In this document: positions 10,353 through 19,984 of the stretch, in pieces
Position numbering within the stretch: position 1 is the stretch's first letter
Layout of the letters: each line of letters starts with the position of its first letter
Assembly (NCBI GenBank): GCA_016781735.1
Contig: JADDPT010000058.1
Span: 1-59,116, forward strand
Direction of reading: 5' to 3'
Length of the DNA: 59,116 nucleotides
Origin: Rubrobacter sp.
Lineage (GTDB): Bacteria; Chloroflexota; Chloroflexia; Thermobaculales; Thermobaculaceae
Translations under genes and position numbers: made by a program
The notes under the pieces: model-generated
What the model saw: only the letters and a program-made list of their open reading frames with translations
Told to the model about the DNA's origin: nothing
The model's database searches: none

Positions 10353-11612
10353 ATGACTATAAGCACGGAAGCGACCGCCTCTTCATCCTCCTTGTCCGGC
10401 TTCGATCCCGAGGTTTCAGGTGCGATAGAGCAGGAGCGGATGCGCCAGATGAGCACCCTGGAGATGATTGCGAGTGAGAACTTCGTATCACGCGCCGTGA
10501 TGGAGGCCCAGGGCTCCGTAATGACGAACAAGTACGCCGAGGGTTTGGCGGGCAAGCGGTGGTACGGTGGTTGTGAGTACGTGGATGTGGTGGAGCGGCT
10601 CGCGATAGAGCGTGCAAGCCGGCTCTTCGGTGCGGACCACGTGAATGTGCAGCCTCATAGCGGTGCTCAGGCCAACATGGCAGTGTACCTGACACTCCTC
10701 CAGCCGGGCGACACCGTGCTGGGGATGGATCTCAGCCACGGTGGCCACCTCACGCATGGGCACCCAATCAACATCTCCGGTCTCTACTACAACTTTGTCC
10801 GGTACGGCGTCTCGCGGGAGACCGGTAGGATTGACTACGATCAGGTTCGGGAGGTCGCCCGCGAGCACCGGCCCAAGGTCATTGTCGCGGGCGCAAGTGC
10901 ATACCCGAGGGAGATCGACTTCGCCAGGTTTCGGGAGATCGCGGACGAGGTTGGTGCGAAGCTATTCGTGGACATGGCGCACATTGCCGGGCTCGTCGCT
11001 GCTGGTGTGCATCCGAGCCCCATACCGTATGCCGACTTCGTTGCTACCACCACCCACAAGACGCTGCGCGGTCCTCGCGGCGGGCTAGTGATGTGCAAGG
11101 AAGAGTATGCGAAAGACCTGGACCGCGCGGTGTTCCCCGGCATTCAGGGGGGACCTCTCATGCACGTGATCGCAGCGAAGGCGGTCGCGCTCAAAGAGGC
11201 TCTGCAGCCCGAGTTCAACGAGTATCAGCGACAGGTCGTCCGGAACGCTGCCGTGCTGGCGGAAGTTCTGATGGCGCGAGGCTTCGACTTGGTGAGCGGC
11301 GGCACGCATAACCACCTGATCCTTGTTGATCTACGGAACAAGGGGATCACCGGCAAGGCGGCCTCGACCCTTCTGGAGACTGTCGGCGTGACGGTCAACA
11401 AGAACACAGTACCGTTTGACACTGAATCCGCCTTTGTTACGAGCGGCATCAGGATCGGGACACCGGCGATCACGACTCGCGGGATGCGCGAGGCGGAGAT
11501 CGAGGAGATCGGGGACATCATAGCGAGCGTTATTGAGCGGCGCGACGAGTCGGACATGGCCGATCTGCAGCATCGCGTGCAGGAGCTTACCGACAGATTC
11601 CCGTTCTACTAG
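10353..11612 (+). CDS. glyA: serine hydroxymethyltransferase
   Basis: [45 protein letters not shown] 10353 chosen over the longer track ORF start. Confidence 0.97.
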   Translation: MTISTEATASSSSLSGFDPEVSGAIEQERMRQMSTLEMIASENFVSRAVMEAQGSVMTNKYAEGLAGKRWYGGCEYVDVVERLAIERASRLFGADHVNVQPHSGAQANMAVYLTLLQPGDTVLGMDLSHGGHLTHGHPINISGLYYNFVRYGVSRETGRIDYDQVREVAREHRPKVIVAGASAYPREIDFARFREIADEVGAKLFVDMAHIAGLVAAGVHPSPIPYADFVATTTHKTLRGPRGGLVMCKEEYAKDLDRAVFPGIQGGPLMHVIAAKAVALKEALQPEFNEYQRQVVRNAAVLAEVLMARGFDLVSGGTHNHLILVDLRNKGITGKAASTLLETVGVTVNKNTVPFDTESAFVTSGIRIGTPAITTRGMREAEIEEIGDIIASVIERRDESDMADLQHRVQELTDRFPFY

Positions 11613-11642
11613 GCGTAGCGACCTAAGTCGATTCGCTAAGCG

Positions 11643-11674
11643 AGGGGGCGGGCAGTTGCTGTTCGCCCCCTTTC
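11643..11674 (+). terminator. rho-independent terminator after glyA
   Basis: GGGGGCG (11644-11650) ... CGCCCCC (11664-11670) followed by TTTCT. Confidence 0.65.
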
Positions 11675-11678
11675 TGCA

Positions 11679-13718
11679 TTATCGTCCCGACGGTATCCGC
11701 TGGCCCTCGCCACGGAGGTGGTAAGGGACGTTCACGACGACGGTGCCCGGCCGGAAGAGGAGCGCCGCCTTCAGGCGAAACGCAGTCTGGTTGTGCAGCA
11801 ACCGCTCCCACCAGTGCTTGGGCACGAACTCCGGTATCACCACCGTCAGTGTGTCGTCCGGGTGGGTCCTGTCCACCGCGTCTATATACGCGAGGATTGG
11901 CGTGACCAGGGACCTGTATGGGGACTCGATAACAACCAGCTTAGCAAGGTGCTCCCACCTCTTCCACTTTCGCTGGAACTCCTCGGCGGCCTCCGGGCTA
12001 TCCGCGACATGGACCGCGGTCACGTTCGGGCTGATCGAGCGGGCGTACGCAAGGCTCTGGATCGCCACTCGGTTGAGGCTAGCCACCGGCACCAGCACCG
12101 TGTGCTTAATCTCCGACGGCTCCAGCGGCGTCTCGGTGGCGAGCTCGCCGGTCGAGCTCGTGTAGTGTCGGTTTATGGCTATGAAGATAAGTATCAGCAC
12201 CGGTAGCACGAAGACGACTATCCACGCGCCTTCCCGGAACCTCACGATGGCCACCACGAGCGTGACGAGCGCAGTTGTGACGCCCCCTATGGCGTTGATG
12301 GTCAGGCTCCGCCTCCACCCATGTTCTCGCCTGCGCCACCAGCGCATCACCATTCCGCTTTGAGAGAGCGTGAAGGCCAGGAAGACGCCGACGGCGTAGA
12401 GGGGGATGAGCGAGTTCGTGTCACCGGCAAAGGCAACCAGCAAGCCGGCGGATACGACACCGAGGGTCACGATGCCGTTGGAGTAGGCAAGGCGATCCCC
12501 TCTGTACTCGAACTGGTGTGGCAGAAAGCGATCTCGCGCCATGAAGTAGCTCAAGCGTGGAAAATCCGAGAAACTCGTGTTGGCCGCCAGGATGAGGATC
12601 ATCACGGTGCTGGCCTGAATCAGGTAGTAGAACAGGCCTTGCCCGACGAGCAGTGCCGCGATCTGCGAGATCAATGTCTCCGATCCTTCCTCGTCAGGGA
12701 CGACGCCGTATCGCCATGCGAGGAAGGAGAGGCTGGCGAAGGTTGTGCCGAGGATCGCAACCATCCATACAAGGGTGGTACGGGCGTTCTTCCACTCTGG
12801 TTCCTTGAAGGCAGGGACGCCGTCGGAGATTGCCTCGACGCCGGTCATCGCCGCGCAGCCCGAAGCGAACGCGCGCATCAGCAGGAACAGGCTGACGGCA
12901 GGCACGGCAGCACTTCCGGCGTGCTGGGCTGACTCGACCGGCACCGGGCTTACGGTGCCTGTGTACAACCCGTACAGACCGTATCCTATGAGCGCGAACA
13001 TGCTGAGGATGAAGCCGTAGGTTGGGATGGCGAATATGGTTCCAGCTTCACGCACGCCCCGCAGGTTCGCCAGCGTAACGAGCACAATGAACCCGACTCC
13101 GAGCGAGACCCTGTGGGCCTCGAGCCACGGCAAGGCTGCGATAAGCGCGTCCACACCGGCCGAGATGCTCACCGCCACGGTGAGGACGTAACCTATCATC
13201 AGCGCAGCACCCGCGGTGAGGCCTGCCAGGGTGCCGAGGTTGTCCGACGCGACGACGTAGGAGCCCCCGCCCTTGGGGTATGCCTTGATGGTCTGACTGT
13301 ATGAGAAGGCGACGATCACCATCAGTACTACGATGGCTCCCGCGATCGGTACCGAGTACGCTAGGGCGGCGGTTCCTGCCAGGAGTAGGGCGAGCAGGAT
13401 CTCCTCTGGAGCGTATGCCACGGAAGAGAGTGCGTCGGAGGAGAGCACCGCAAGTGCTTTCGTCTTTGTGAGCCGTTCGTGAGCCGCCTGAGCAGTTGAC
13501 AGTGGCGGACCGAGGAGGATTTTCTTTGCTCTATTGACCCACCCGGTGAAGCCTCCCGCCGGCTGTTCCGCCGCCGCTGTGACCGTCAGAAAGCCGGGTC
13601 CCGCGGCTTGAAACTTTGGGTCGTGCTTGACCCGTACGTACCGGTCGCCAGGGTGCCTACCGCGCTGTACCTCACGGGAGTCTATATCCGGGTTGGTCGT
13701 TCGGTCGTTCTTCATCAA
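11679..13718 (-). CDS. APC superfamily permease, KimA/YdaO-like (possible K+ importer) with USP-like C-terminal domain
   Basis: LTKTKALAVLSSDALSSVAYAPEEIL, YPKGGGSYVVASDNLG, C-terminal HTVLVPVASLNRVAIQSLAYARSI. Confidence 0.85.
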   Translation of the reverse strand: MMKNDRTTNPDIDSREVQRGRHPGDRYVRVKHDPKFQAAGPGFLTVTAAAEQPAGGFTGWVNRAKKILLGPPLSTAQAAHERLTKTKALAVLSSDALSSVAYAPEEILLALLLAGTAALAYSVPIAGAIVVLMVIVAFSYSQTIKAYPKGGGSYVVASDNLGTLAGLTAGAALMIGYVLTVAVSISAGVDALIAALPWLEAHRVSLGVGFIVLVTLANLRGVREAGTIFAIPTYGFILSMFALIGYGLYGLYTGTVSPVPVESAQHAGSAAVPAVSLFLLMRAFASGCAAMTGVEAISDGVPAFKEPEWKNARTTLVWMVAILGTTFASLSFLAWRYGVVPDEEGSETLISQIAALLVGQGLFYYLIQASTVMILILAANTSFSDFPRLSYFMARDRFLPHQFEYRGDRLAYSNGIVTLGVVSAGLLVAFAGDTNSLIPLYAVGVFLAFTLSQSGMVMRWWRRREHGWRRSLTINAIGGVTTALVTLVVAIVRFREGAWIVVFVLPVLILIFIAINRHYTSSTGELATETPLEPSEIKHTVLVPVASLNRVAIQSLAYARSISPNVTAVHVADSPEAAEEFQRKWKRWEHLAKLVVIESPYRSLVTPILAYIDAVDRTHPDDTLTVVIPEFVPKHWWERLLHNQTAFRLKAALLFRPGTVVVNVPYHLRGEGQRIPSGR

Positions 13719-13891
13719 GCCTCCGGCTTGCTCTTCGACACTCTAACCGCGAGTCGGGCGTGAGTTGCGTCGGCCCGTTCGCCGTGCACTATCCGTGCCT
13801 CTAATACTATCACTCCAATAATACAAATACGTCGCGAACGACCGTGCGTGTGGCGGAGCCTCTGCCGCCTCGGGCAGCGCGTGTGGAACTT

Positions 13892-14452
13892 CTACTCGGA
13901 GTACAGGTGCGGCTTCAGCACGCCTATGTACGGCAGGTTGCGATAGAGGTCTCGAAAGTCGAGGCCGTACCCGACGACAAAGAGATCCGGTATCTCGAAC
14001 CCAATCCAGTCAAGCTCTACGTCCACTGTGCGCCGCTCCCGTTTGTCGAGTAGAGCGCATACTTTGATGCTTGAAGGTTGTCGTGCGCGTAGATTGTCGA
14101 GCAGGTAGGAGAGCGTAAGTCCCGTGTCGACGATATCCTCGACCACGATAACGTCCCTACCCTCGATGTTGCGATCCAGGTCCTTGAGGATGCGGACGGC
14201 TCCGCTGGACCGGGTGCTCGCGCCGTACGAGCTGACCGCCATTACGTCGAGCGTCAGAGGTATCTGACAGGCGCGGATGAGGTCGGCGAGAAACATCATC
14301 GCACCGTTCAGCACGCCGAGGAATATCGGCGTAGAGGATGCGTACTCACTCCGAAGCTGTGCACCCAGCTCATCTACCCGTGCCAGCAACTCAGTCCGCG
14401 GGATCAGCACGCGGTCTATGTCCGTCTCCAAAGGCGCCTCCTCTCCATCCAC
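13892..14452 (-). CDS. hpt: hypoxanthine phosphoribosyltransferase
   Basis: GVLNGAMMFLADLIR, VMAVSSYGASTRSSG, DVIVVEDIVDTGLTLSYLL. Confidence 0.95.
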   Translation of the reverse strand: MDGEEAPLETDIDRVLIPRTELLARVDELGAQLRSEYASSTPIFLGVLNGAMMFLADLIRACQIPLTLDVMAVSSYGASTRSSGAVRILKDLDRNIEGRDVIVVEDIVDTGLTLSYLLDNLRARQPSSIKVCALLDKRERRTVDVELDWIGFEIPDLFVVGYGLDFRDLYRNLPYIGVLKPHLYSE

Positions 14453-14516
14453 CTCATTATATCGGCAGCAAGGCAGGCAAGACGGGAAGGAGTGCTTCCG
14501 AGCGGGGCGCGAGCGG

Positions 14517-14545
14517 TTGACTTTAGAACATACGTTCTATATAAT
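14517..14545 (+). promoter_or_regulatory. sigma70-type promoter: TTGACT -35, 17-nt spacer, TATAAT -10
   Basis: -35 at 14517-14522, -10 at 14540-14545, spacer exactly 17 nt. Confidence 0.8.
14524..14539. promoter_or_regulatory. putative LexA (SOS) box TA-GAACATACGTTC-TA inside the promoter spacer
   Basis: GAACATACGTTC (14526-14537) matches the core of the Bacillus-type LexA consensus CGAACRNRYGTTYG, with palindromic TA flanks. Confidence 0.65.
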
Positions 14546-14583
14546 GGAGGTCGGCATGCAGTTGACGCGAGGAGGTCTACGCC

Positions 14584-14832
14584 GTGAGTCTCTACCCCTG
14601 TCTGGACGAATACAGGAGATACCGTTCCTTCCCTTGCACCCGGTGTACCGCCCCTTCATGCTGGATGGGCAAGAAGCCAACCCCCTTGCGCAAGGTCGTG
14701 CTGCACGAGGGGCAGCGCCTCTGCGATCACTGCAGCACTCCCTACCACGCCAGCGGCCGGAACCGCTACTGTACTGAAACGTGCAGGTACCAGGCGATGA
14801 TGAAGCGCAGGAGGGCACGCAGGGCGGCGTAA
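14584..14832 (+). CDS. small zinc-ribbon-like hypothetical protein (82 aa)
   Basis: GTG start 7 nt after AGGAGGT (14570-14576); CTRC...CDHC...YCTETC cysteine pairs and a basic C-terminus MMKRRRARRAA. Confidence 0.75.
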   Translation: MSLYPCLDEYRRYRSFPCTRCTAPSCWMGKKPTPLRKVVLHEGQRLCDHCSTPYHASGRNRYCTETCRYQAMMKRRRARRAA

Positions 14833-14892
14833 CGGAGAAGTCCGTCGCTCCGCCACCCTTCCACAGTAACTACTATTCGGAACCTTCGGCGT

Positions 14893-15184
14893 TCAATAGA
14901 TCGTCAGGTTGGCGACGCCGTTCGCACTAGCCGGTGTAGGTAGGCAGAGGAAGACGAAGCTCACCTCCGCAACGCCTTCATGGTACTGTGACGTGAAACT
15001 AAGCTTTCCAGCAGACACGTTCCGCTACCAACTCCTCGAGTCCCGGCTCGTAGAACGGCACTCGGTCGTCCTGCAATGACCGTACCCTATCTATGTTCGT
15101 GTCCACACAGGTCACGCTGTTGCCGAGCTCGGCCAGGCACGCTGCGGATACGAACCCAACGTAGCCTGAGCAGAGTATGCAACT
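14893..15184 (-). pseudogene. UDP-glucose/GDP-mannose 6-dehydrogenase N-terminal remnant (frameshifted, truncated)
   Basis: Minus strand reads SCILCSGYVGFVSAACLAELGNSVTCVDTNIDRVRSLQDDRVPFYEPGLEELVAE, then shifts frame to NVSAGKLSFTSQYHEGVAEVSFVFLCLPTPASANGVANLTIY*. No start codon, degraded GxGxxG, C-terminal ~3/4 missing. Confidence 0.8.
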
Positions 15185-15347
15185 TTGCTGCACGCACGTA
15201 CCTTCTTCCTGGTCAATGTCTGCCCTCAAGTGGCTGCTACCCTGTGGGACTTCTTGCAGCCATAATAGGGTCCGCTCCAGCGCCGACGCCACAGATGCGT
15301 TAGAGACGGTGTACCGCCGCGTATCGGGGAAGCCTGGCGGACGTTGC

Positions 15348-18131
15348 TCAACCCCGCCTTGCACGGTTCTTCGCGAGTCGTAGCCGGTCCATAGGATCCG
15401 TCTCCATCGGCTCGGTCGCGTCAGTCTGTTCCGACTCGCCGGTTGGTTCAGCCGCTTCCATTGGCGGTGGCGCCACTGCCTCTGGGACAGGAGGCTCAGT
15501 GTGTGGCTGCGGAGCGGCCGTCTCCAGGTTAGCCGCGGGGGGCACGGTTCGGCGCGTCGTCCTGAGTGCGCGCAGATACCCGGACTTTAGTCTCCGCACG
15601 GCGACCTCCAGCGGCAGCAGCAGGAGGGCGAGCAGAGTGAGGGGCCACCAGAGGGGGCGAGTAGAGACCACGGCGGACAGATCGTGCCTGTAGGCATGCG
15701 CCGGCACGCTCAGCTCGCGCCCCCCGGTCAGCGACGCCATCTTCGTCAGCGTCAACTGGTTTGTGCCAAGAAACCTGTACTCCGGCGAGTAGCCGACCGC
15801 GAAGCCTGTCGTGGGGGCGTGCGAGACCTGCCCAGCTGCAGCCAGCGAGACCGAGGTGATGTAGGAGCCCTGCTCAGTTGCCGGTATTGTAGCCTCGTAC
15901 CGGCCCGGAGCGGTTTGAATTAGTCTAGCCTCGGCGAGCTCGTTGCTGGGAGACATGACGTCGATCTTCCCCTGCGCGCCGTTGAGGAATGCACCACCCG
16001 GCTTCAGAGCGTCCACGATCACCTTGGCTTTCCCCCCGGACTGGGCGATCTCTACCTGCAGGTTCTCCGACGGACGGGCAAGCACCCAGCCAACTGACTG
16101 GGACCACAGGCGGGCGTACTCCGTGGTGCCGATCCAGTTCGCGGACCAACGGCTCTTGGCGTCGGAGGTCCAAGCCACCGCCCGGCCGAGCCCGTACTGC
16201 CACTGCGCGAGGACTGGGTCCTTCTCCGGTGAGGAAAGAGCCACAGAGGCTGTCGGCTTCGCGGTCGTTCCAACGTATCCGAGCAGGGATGGAATGCTGT
16301 CGAGCCCCTTGAGAACCGGCGAAGGAGCTGTGATGGAAGGTGTGAACTCCTTTTCCTGGATGTAGTTACGCATCTTCAGACGGGTCTCTTTTACGAAGAT
16401 CTTCGGTATCTGAGAGTTGTCCCGTGCGACGTAGTAGGCGCCGTTCCCCTTCTCAGCGATACTTCTGAGCAAGTTTGGAGAGCCACCACCCGCCGAGACG
16501 GTGCTGACGGTGATCCCTGCTGATCGAGCCTCTGCCAGGAGGTCGTCGTAGTTCCCGGTCTCGCTCCAGCCGTCGGTGAGTAGGATGACGTGCTTGATGC
16601 TCGCCTTGCTGGTCTTGAGGCTGCGGACTGCGTCGGCGAGCCCGCCGTAGATATTTGTGCCGCCACCGCCCTGGATTCCTGCCAACGCGTCTCCCACGTC
16701 TCCCGCATCACCAACTGGCTGAGTGTCGATGACCCACCTGGCTGCTGTGTCGAACGCGACCACGCCGAACTCGTCCTCAGGGCTTAGGAGTTGGGCCGCC
16801 TGGAGCGCGGCCTCCTTAGCGACGTCCACCTTCGGCGCCTCGCCCGCAGCCACTCCCCCCTCGCCCGTGTGGGACTCAGCCATACTGCCCGACTTGTCTA
16901 TCGCCATGACCATTGCCACGGCCGGGTCCTTCTGCTTATTCTTCAGCCGCGACTCCACGGGCAGTGTCGCCTCCAGCGGCGAGTTGAAGTAGTTGCCGAG
17001 CGCGTAGCTCTGCTCGCCGCCGACGGCGACAAGTCCCCGGCCGAGGTCGCGCACGTATGTCTGTAGCAGTCTGCCCTCGTCCGGCAGCGCCTCCAGCGGC
17101 ACGTCGACGAGAGCTGCCGCCGCGTACTCGCTGAGACCAGCGAGCGAGCGTGTCAGGCGAGAGACGTTCGTACGCGTAACGTCGAGACCGGTGGCTTTCA
17201 GTGCTGCCTCGAGGTTGCCGCCCTCGCCATCCTCCTCTTCCGCCACGAGCACTCGTGGAGGGCTCTCTATGTATGTGAACGCGGCCCCGGCGTTATTCTG
17301 GTGCACGGAGTCGCCTTCTCCCACGACCCGCGCCTGCCACCGCCTGAACCCCTTCTGTTGAGGACCCACATTGACGATGTAGGTATTACTGCCCGCCTGG
17401 ATGTCCACCGGTCGCTGGGCTATTACGGTGCCATCACCCAACAACTCGAGCGTGCCCTTACGCGGATCGGTGCTGGAGACCTCGACCTCTATCTCGAAAC
17501 TCTCGCCTCTCCGCACGCGCGGGGGCGCCTTCACTGCCTCGATCGAGACATCGTTGCGGCGGGTCTCACCGAGCGCATGGGTCTGTATCTGCGCCCCCGC
17601 AACCGCGGCCAACCTGGCTGCCTCCTCGATGTCGCCCACGTTGTTGTTGCCATCGCTGAGGAGCACGATGCGCTTCTGCGTACCTTCCGGAAAGAGTGCC
17701 AGCGCGAGTCGGATGGCGGAGGGAATATCCGTTGCTGTGGCGTCGGGATAGGAGAGGACCTCTCCCAACTCCCTCCTCTCGTCTACGTCGTGCTCGACAA
17801 GCGGGTCCTTGCCGAAGAGGATCAGTCCGGTCCGGTCGCTCGGTCCAGCGTTCTTGTACGCCTCGCGTACCCATTCGAGCCCGCTGGTGCGGCCTTCCGG
17901 TCCCAGGCTGTCGGAGGCGTCGACCACGAATACCACGGAGAGCTTGTCCTGCGGCACGACGAGCGAGGCGCCCGCGATGGCGAGGATGAGGAACAGGACA
18001 GAGGCCGTGCGCAGACCAACGATGACCCACGTTCGGCGAGTACGCCGTGCTCCTCGGAGCCCCAGCCACACGAGCCCGGGCAGCAGCGCGAGCAGGAGCA
18101 GCAGGAGTGGCTGGGAGAAGGTGATGCTCAC
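15348..18131 (-). CDS. vWA-domain membrane protein (BatA/glutamine amidotransferase-like family)
   Basis: VVFVVDASDSLG and MVMAIDKSGSMAES MIDAS-like motifs. GTG start at 18131 forms a GTGA overlap with the upstream gene; the track ORF extends 31 codons further. Confidence 0.85.
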   Translation of the reverse strand: MSITFSQPLLLLLLALLPGLVWLGLRGARRTRRTWVIVGLRTASVLFLILAIAGASLVVPQDKLSVVFVVDASDSLGPEGRTSGLEWVREAYKNAGPSDRTGLILFGKDPLVEHDVDERRELGEVLSYPDATATDIPSAIRLALALFPEGTQKRIVLLSDGNNNVGDIEEAARLAAVAGAQIQTHALGETRRNDVSIEAVKAPPRVRRGESFEIEVEVSSTDPRKGTLELLGDGTVIAQRPVDIQAGSNTYIVNVGPQQKGFRRWQARVVGEGDSVHQNNAGAAFTYIESPPRVLVAEEEDGEGGNLEAALKATGLDVTRTNVSRLTRSLAGLSEYAAAALVDVPLEALPDEGRLLQTYVRDLGRGLVAVGGEQSYALGNYFNSPLEATLPVESRLKNKQKDPAVAMVMAIDKSGSMAESHTGEGGVAAGEAPKVDVAKEAALQAAQLLSPEDEFGVVAFDTAARWVIDTQPVGDAGDVGDALAGIQGGGGTNIYGGLADAVRSLKTSKASIKHVILLTDGWSETGNYDDLLAEARSAGITVSTVSAGGGSPNLLRSIAEKGNGAYYVARDNSQIPKIFVKETRLKMRNYIQEKEFTPSITAPSPVLKGLDSIPSLLGYVGTTAKPTASVALSSPEKDPVLAQWQYGLGRAVAWTSDAKSRWSANWIGTTEYARLWSQSVGWVLARPSENLQVEIAQSGGKAKVIVDALKPGGAFLNGAQGKIDVMSPSNELAEARLIQTAPGRYEATIPATEQGSYITSVSLAAAGQVSHAPTTGFAVGYSPEYRFLGTNQLTLTKMASLTGGRELSVPAHAYRHDLSAVVSTRPLWWPLTLLALLLLPLEVAVRRLKSGYLRALRTTRRTVPPAANLETAAPQPHTEPPVPEAVAPPPMEAAEPTGESEQTDATEPMETDPMDRLRLAKNRARRG

Positions 18132-19984
18132 GCCGCCCGCCTCCGGCCGGCGCGCCGCAAGCTTCGGCTGTACAGCCACCACTCGAGTAGGAGCACGCCG
18201 AGAGCGAGAGCGACGAGCGGCCACCAGCGCTCGCGACCCGCGGAGCGGGGGGCTTCGCCTCGTACCTCACCACCCTGCTTGAGAGGGATCGGGGAAAACG
18301 CTGTGACGTTCGATTCCCGCTCACTGCCCGCGTTAACGAAGAAGCGAGACACGAGCCGGTCTCCGCTTAGAACCTCGTACACTCCCGATTGCGCCGTGTC
18401 CGCGTAGGTGGTGGAGGCGCCAGCTGCTTGTGTGCTCTGCCCGTCGGGTGCCCTCACAATGGTGGGCACTCCCTGCGCCGATGGAGGCACCGGCACCACA
18501 GCGCCCGGGCTGACCGCCCCCGACACGGTCGTGACGCCTCGGGGCTTGAGGTAGCGCATCAAGTTGTCAACGAGGATGGGGAATGCTACCTGCAGCGGAA
18601 GGTCGGAGTCCTCGGGCGCGAAGGCGAGCGCGGCCACCCTTCTGCCTTTCTCTTCGCCCGCCACGAGCAGCGGGATGTCTCCTGAGGAGGCAAGCACCTC
18701 CATCCACGGAGGCGGACTCAACCTCTTCGCGCGGCCCGCGCTGACCTGTGTGAGGTCCGCAAAGCGGAGCAACAGGCTATCCTGACTCTGCTTCGTGACG
18801 GCAAGTCCCTCCTCCTCTCCCGTCACGGGCAGCAGGGGGCTGTTGGGTGGCGCGAGCAGCAGGAGGTTGCCCTGTGGCAGCGTGGAGGGTAGCTCACTGT
18901 TGAGGATGTAGACATCGTACCCAGGCTTGATCGCGGCGCCAGGCGGGGCTTTCTCGACCTCGAGTCCGTCAACAAGGGAGAGCGCACGCTCCAGGAAGCG
19001 GCTCTCCCCGCCCGCGAGCAGCACTCGGGCTGGCGGTCCCTCGGAGTCAACAAACCACCCGGCGTCATCGGCCAGGAGCGCGTTGTCGACCTCGGGGCGG
19101 AGCGCGCCGTCTGTGGTCAAATGGACCTCGATGACTCCACCACTCGGGATGTCCCTGAGAGAGACGCCGCTGGTGCCGTTTGCAGGCAGGTCCACCTCCA
19201 CGGCGTCAACAAGCTTGTCATCCACGCTCAGCGAGAGCCGGCCCTTACGTGCCGATCCGTAGTTACCCAAAGACACCCATAACTCCCGACCGGCCACGCC
19301 GGATCGCGCGGATACGGAGAGGACTGCCGAGTTCGCGCTCTCACCTCTAACGCTCTCGAACCTGACCGGGTATGGCAGCGGTGCGGGCTCTTCTTGCACA
19401 GGCCCACCGTCGCCGACGAGCACAACTGTGGGCTCCCGTAGCCTGCCCGCGATCGAGCGAGCGAGGATAGCTGCGTTGTGCAGGTTGCCCTCGCCGTATG
19501 GCTGCGACAGGTCCGCGAGAGCACGGTCAACGACGCCTGCGTCGGTGGTGGGGCCGGCGAGTAGTCGCGGCGTAGGTCCGGCGGAGATAAGGGCGACGCG
19601 CCTGCCCGCGCCCTTGTTCGCCACCAGCTCGCGTACCCGCTCCTTCGCTTGCTCGAAACGGGAGGGAGCGATGTCCCGCGCTGCCATGGACCCGGAGGTG
19701 TCGAGCATCAGGACGAGGTCGCCGCCCGGCACGTCCGCGGAGCGGATGAGCGGCCGCGCGAGCGCGAGCACGAGCGCCGCCAGGATGAGCAGTTGAAGCA
19801 GCAATAGCAGGTTGCGGCGCAGCTTCTGCCAGGGCGCGTTTGCCTGTACCTCCTCAAGCGCCTGTTGCCAGAGAGAGGTGCTCGGCACCGGCATCTCTTC
19901 TCGCTTGGGTTTGAGGAGGTACAGGAGCACGAGCGGTACGCTCAGGAAGCCCAGCGCTAGTGCGAGTGGCGCCACGAAGCTCAT
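18128..19984 (-). CDS. vWA/BatA N-terminal (aerotolerance regulator-like) membrane protein
   Basis: FLSVPLVLLYLLKPKREEMPVPSTSLWQQAL N-terminus; DLVLMLDTSGSMAARD vWA motif. Confidence 0.85.
   Translation of the reverse strand: MSFVAPLALALGFLSVPLVLLYLLKPKREEMPVPSTSLWQQALEEVQANAPWQKLRRNLLLLLQLLILAALVLALARPLIRSADVPGGDLVLMLDTSGSMAARDIAPSRFEQAKERVRELVANKGAGRRVALISAGPTPRLLAGPTTDAGVVDRALADLSQPYGEGNLHNAAILARSIAGRLREPTVVLVGDGGPVQEEPAPLPYPVRFESVRGESANSAVLSVSARSGVAGRELWVSLGNYGSARKGRLSLSVDDKLVDAVEVDLPANGTSGVSLRDIPSGGVIEVHLTTDGALRPEVDNALLADDAGWFVDSEGPPARVLLAGGESRFLERALSLVDGLEVEKAPPGAAIKPGYDVYILNSELPSTLPQGNLLLLAPPNSPLLPVTGEEEGLAVTKQSQDSLLLRFADLTQVSAGRAKRLSPPPWMEVLASSGDIPLLVAGEEKGRRVAALAFAPEDSDLPLQVAFPILVDNLMRYLKPRGVTTVSGAVSPGAVVPVPPSAQGVPTIVRAPDGQSTQAAGASTTYADTAQSGVYEVLSGDRLVSRFFVNAGSERESNVTAFSPIPLKQGGEVRGEAPRSAGRERWWPLVALALGVLLLEWWLYSRSLRRAGRRRAA

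Noticed and set aside
13719-13891. Possible c-di-AMP (ydaO) riboswitch upstream of the KimA-like permease
   Set aside because: The reverse-complement leader lacks the conserved ydaO core segments; only AT-rich promoter-like sequence is visible.
15348-18407. + strand 368-aa ORF 17301..18407 and similar antisense ORFs across the vWA genes
   Set aside because: Fully opposite well-supported vWA protein genes; low-complexity Arg/Pro/Ser-rich translations typical of shadow frames.
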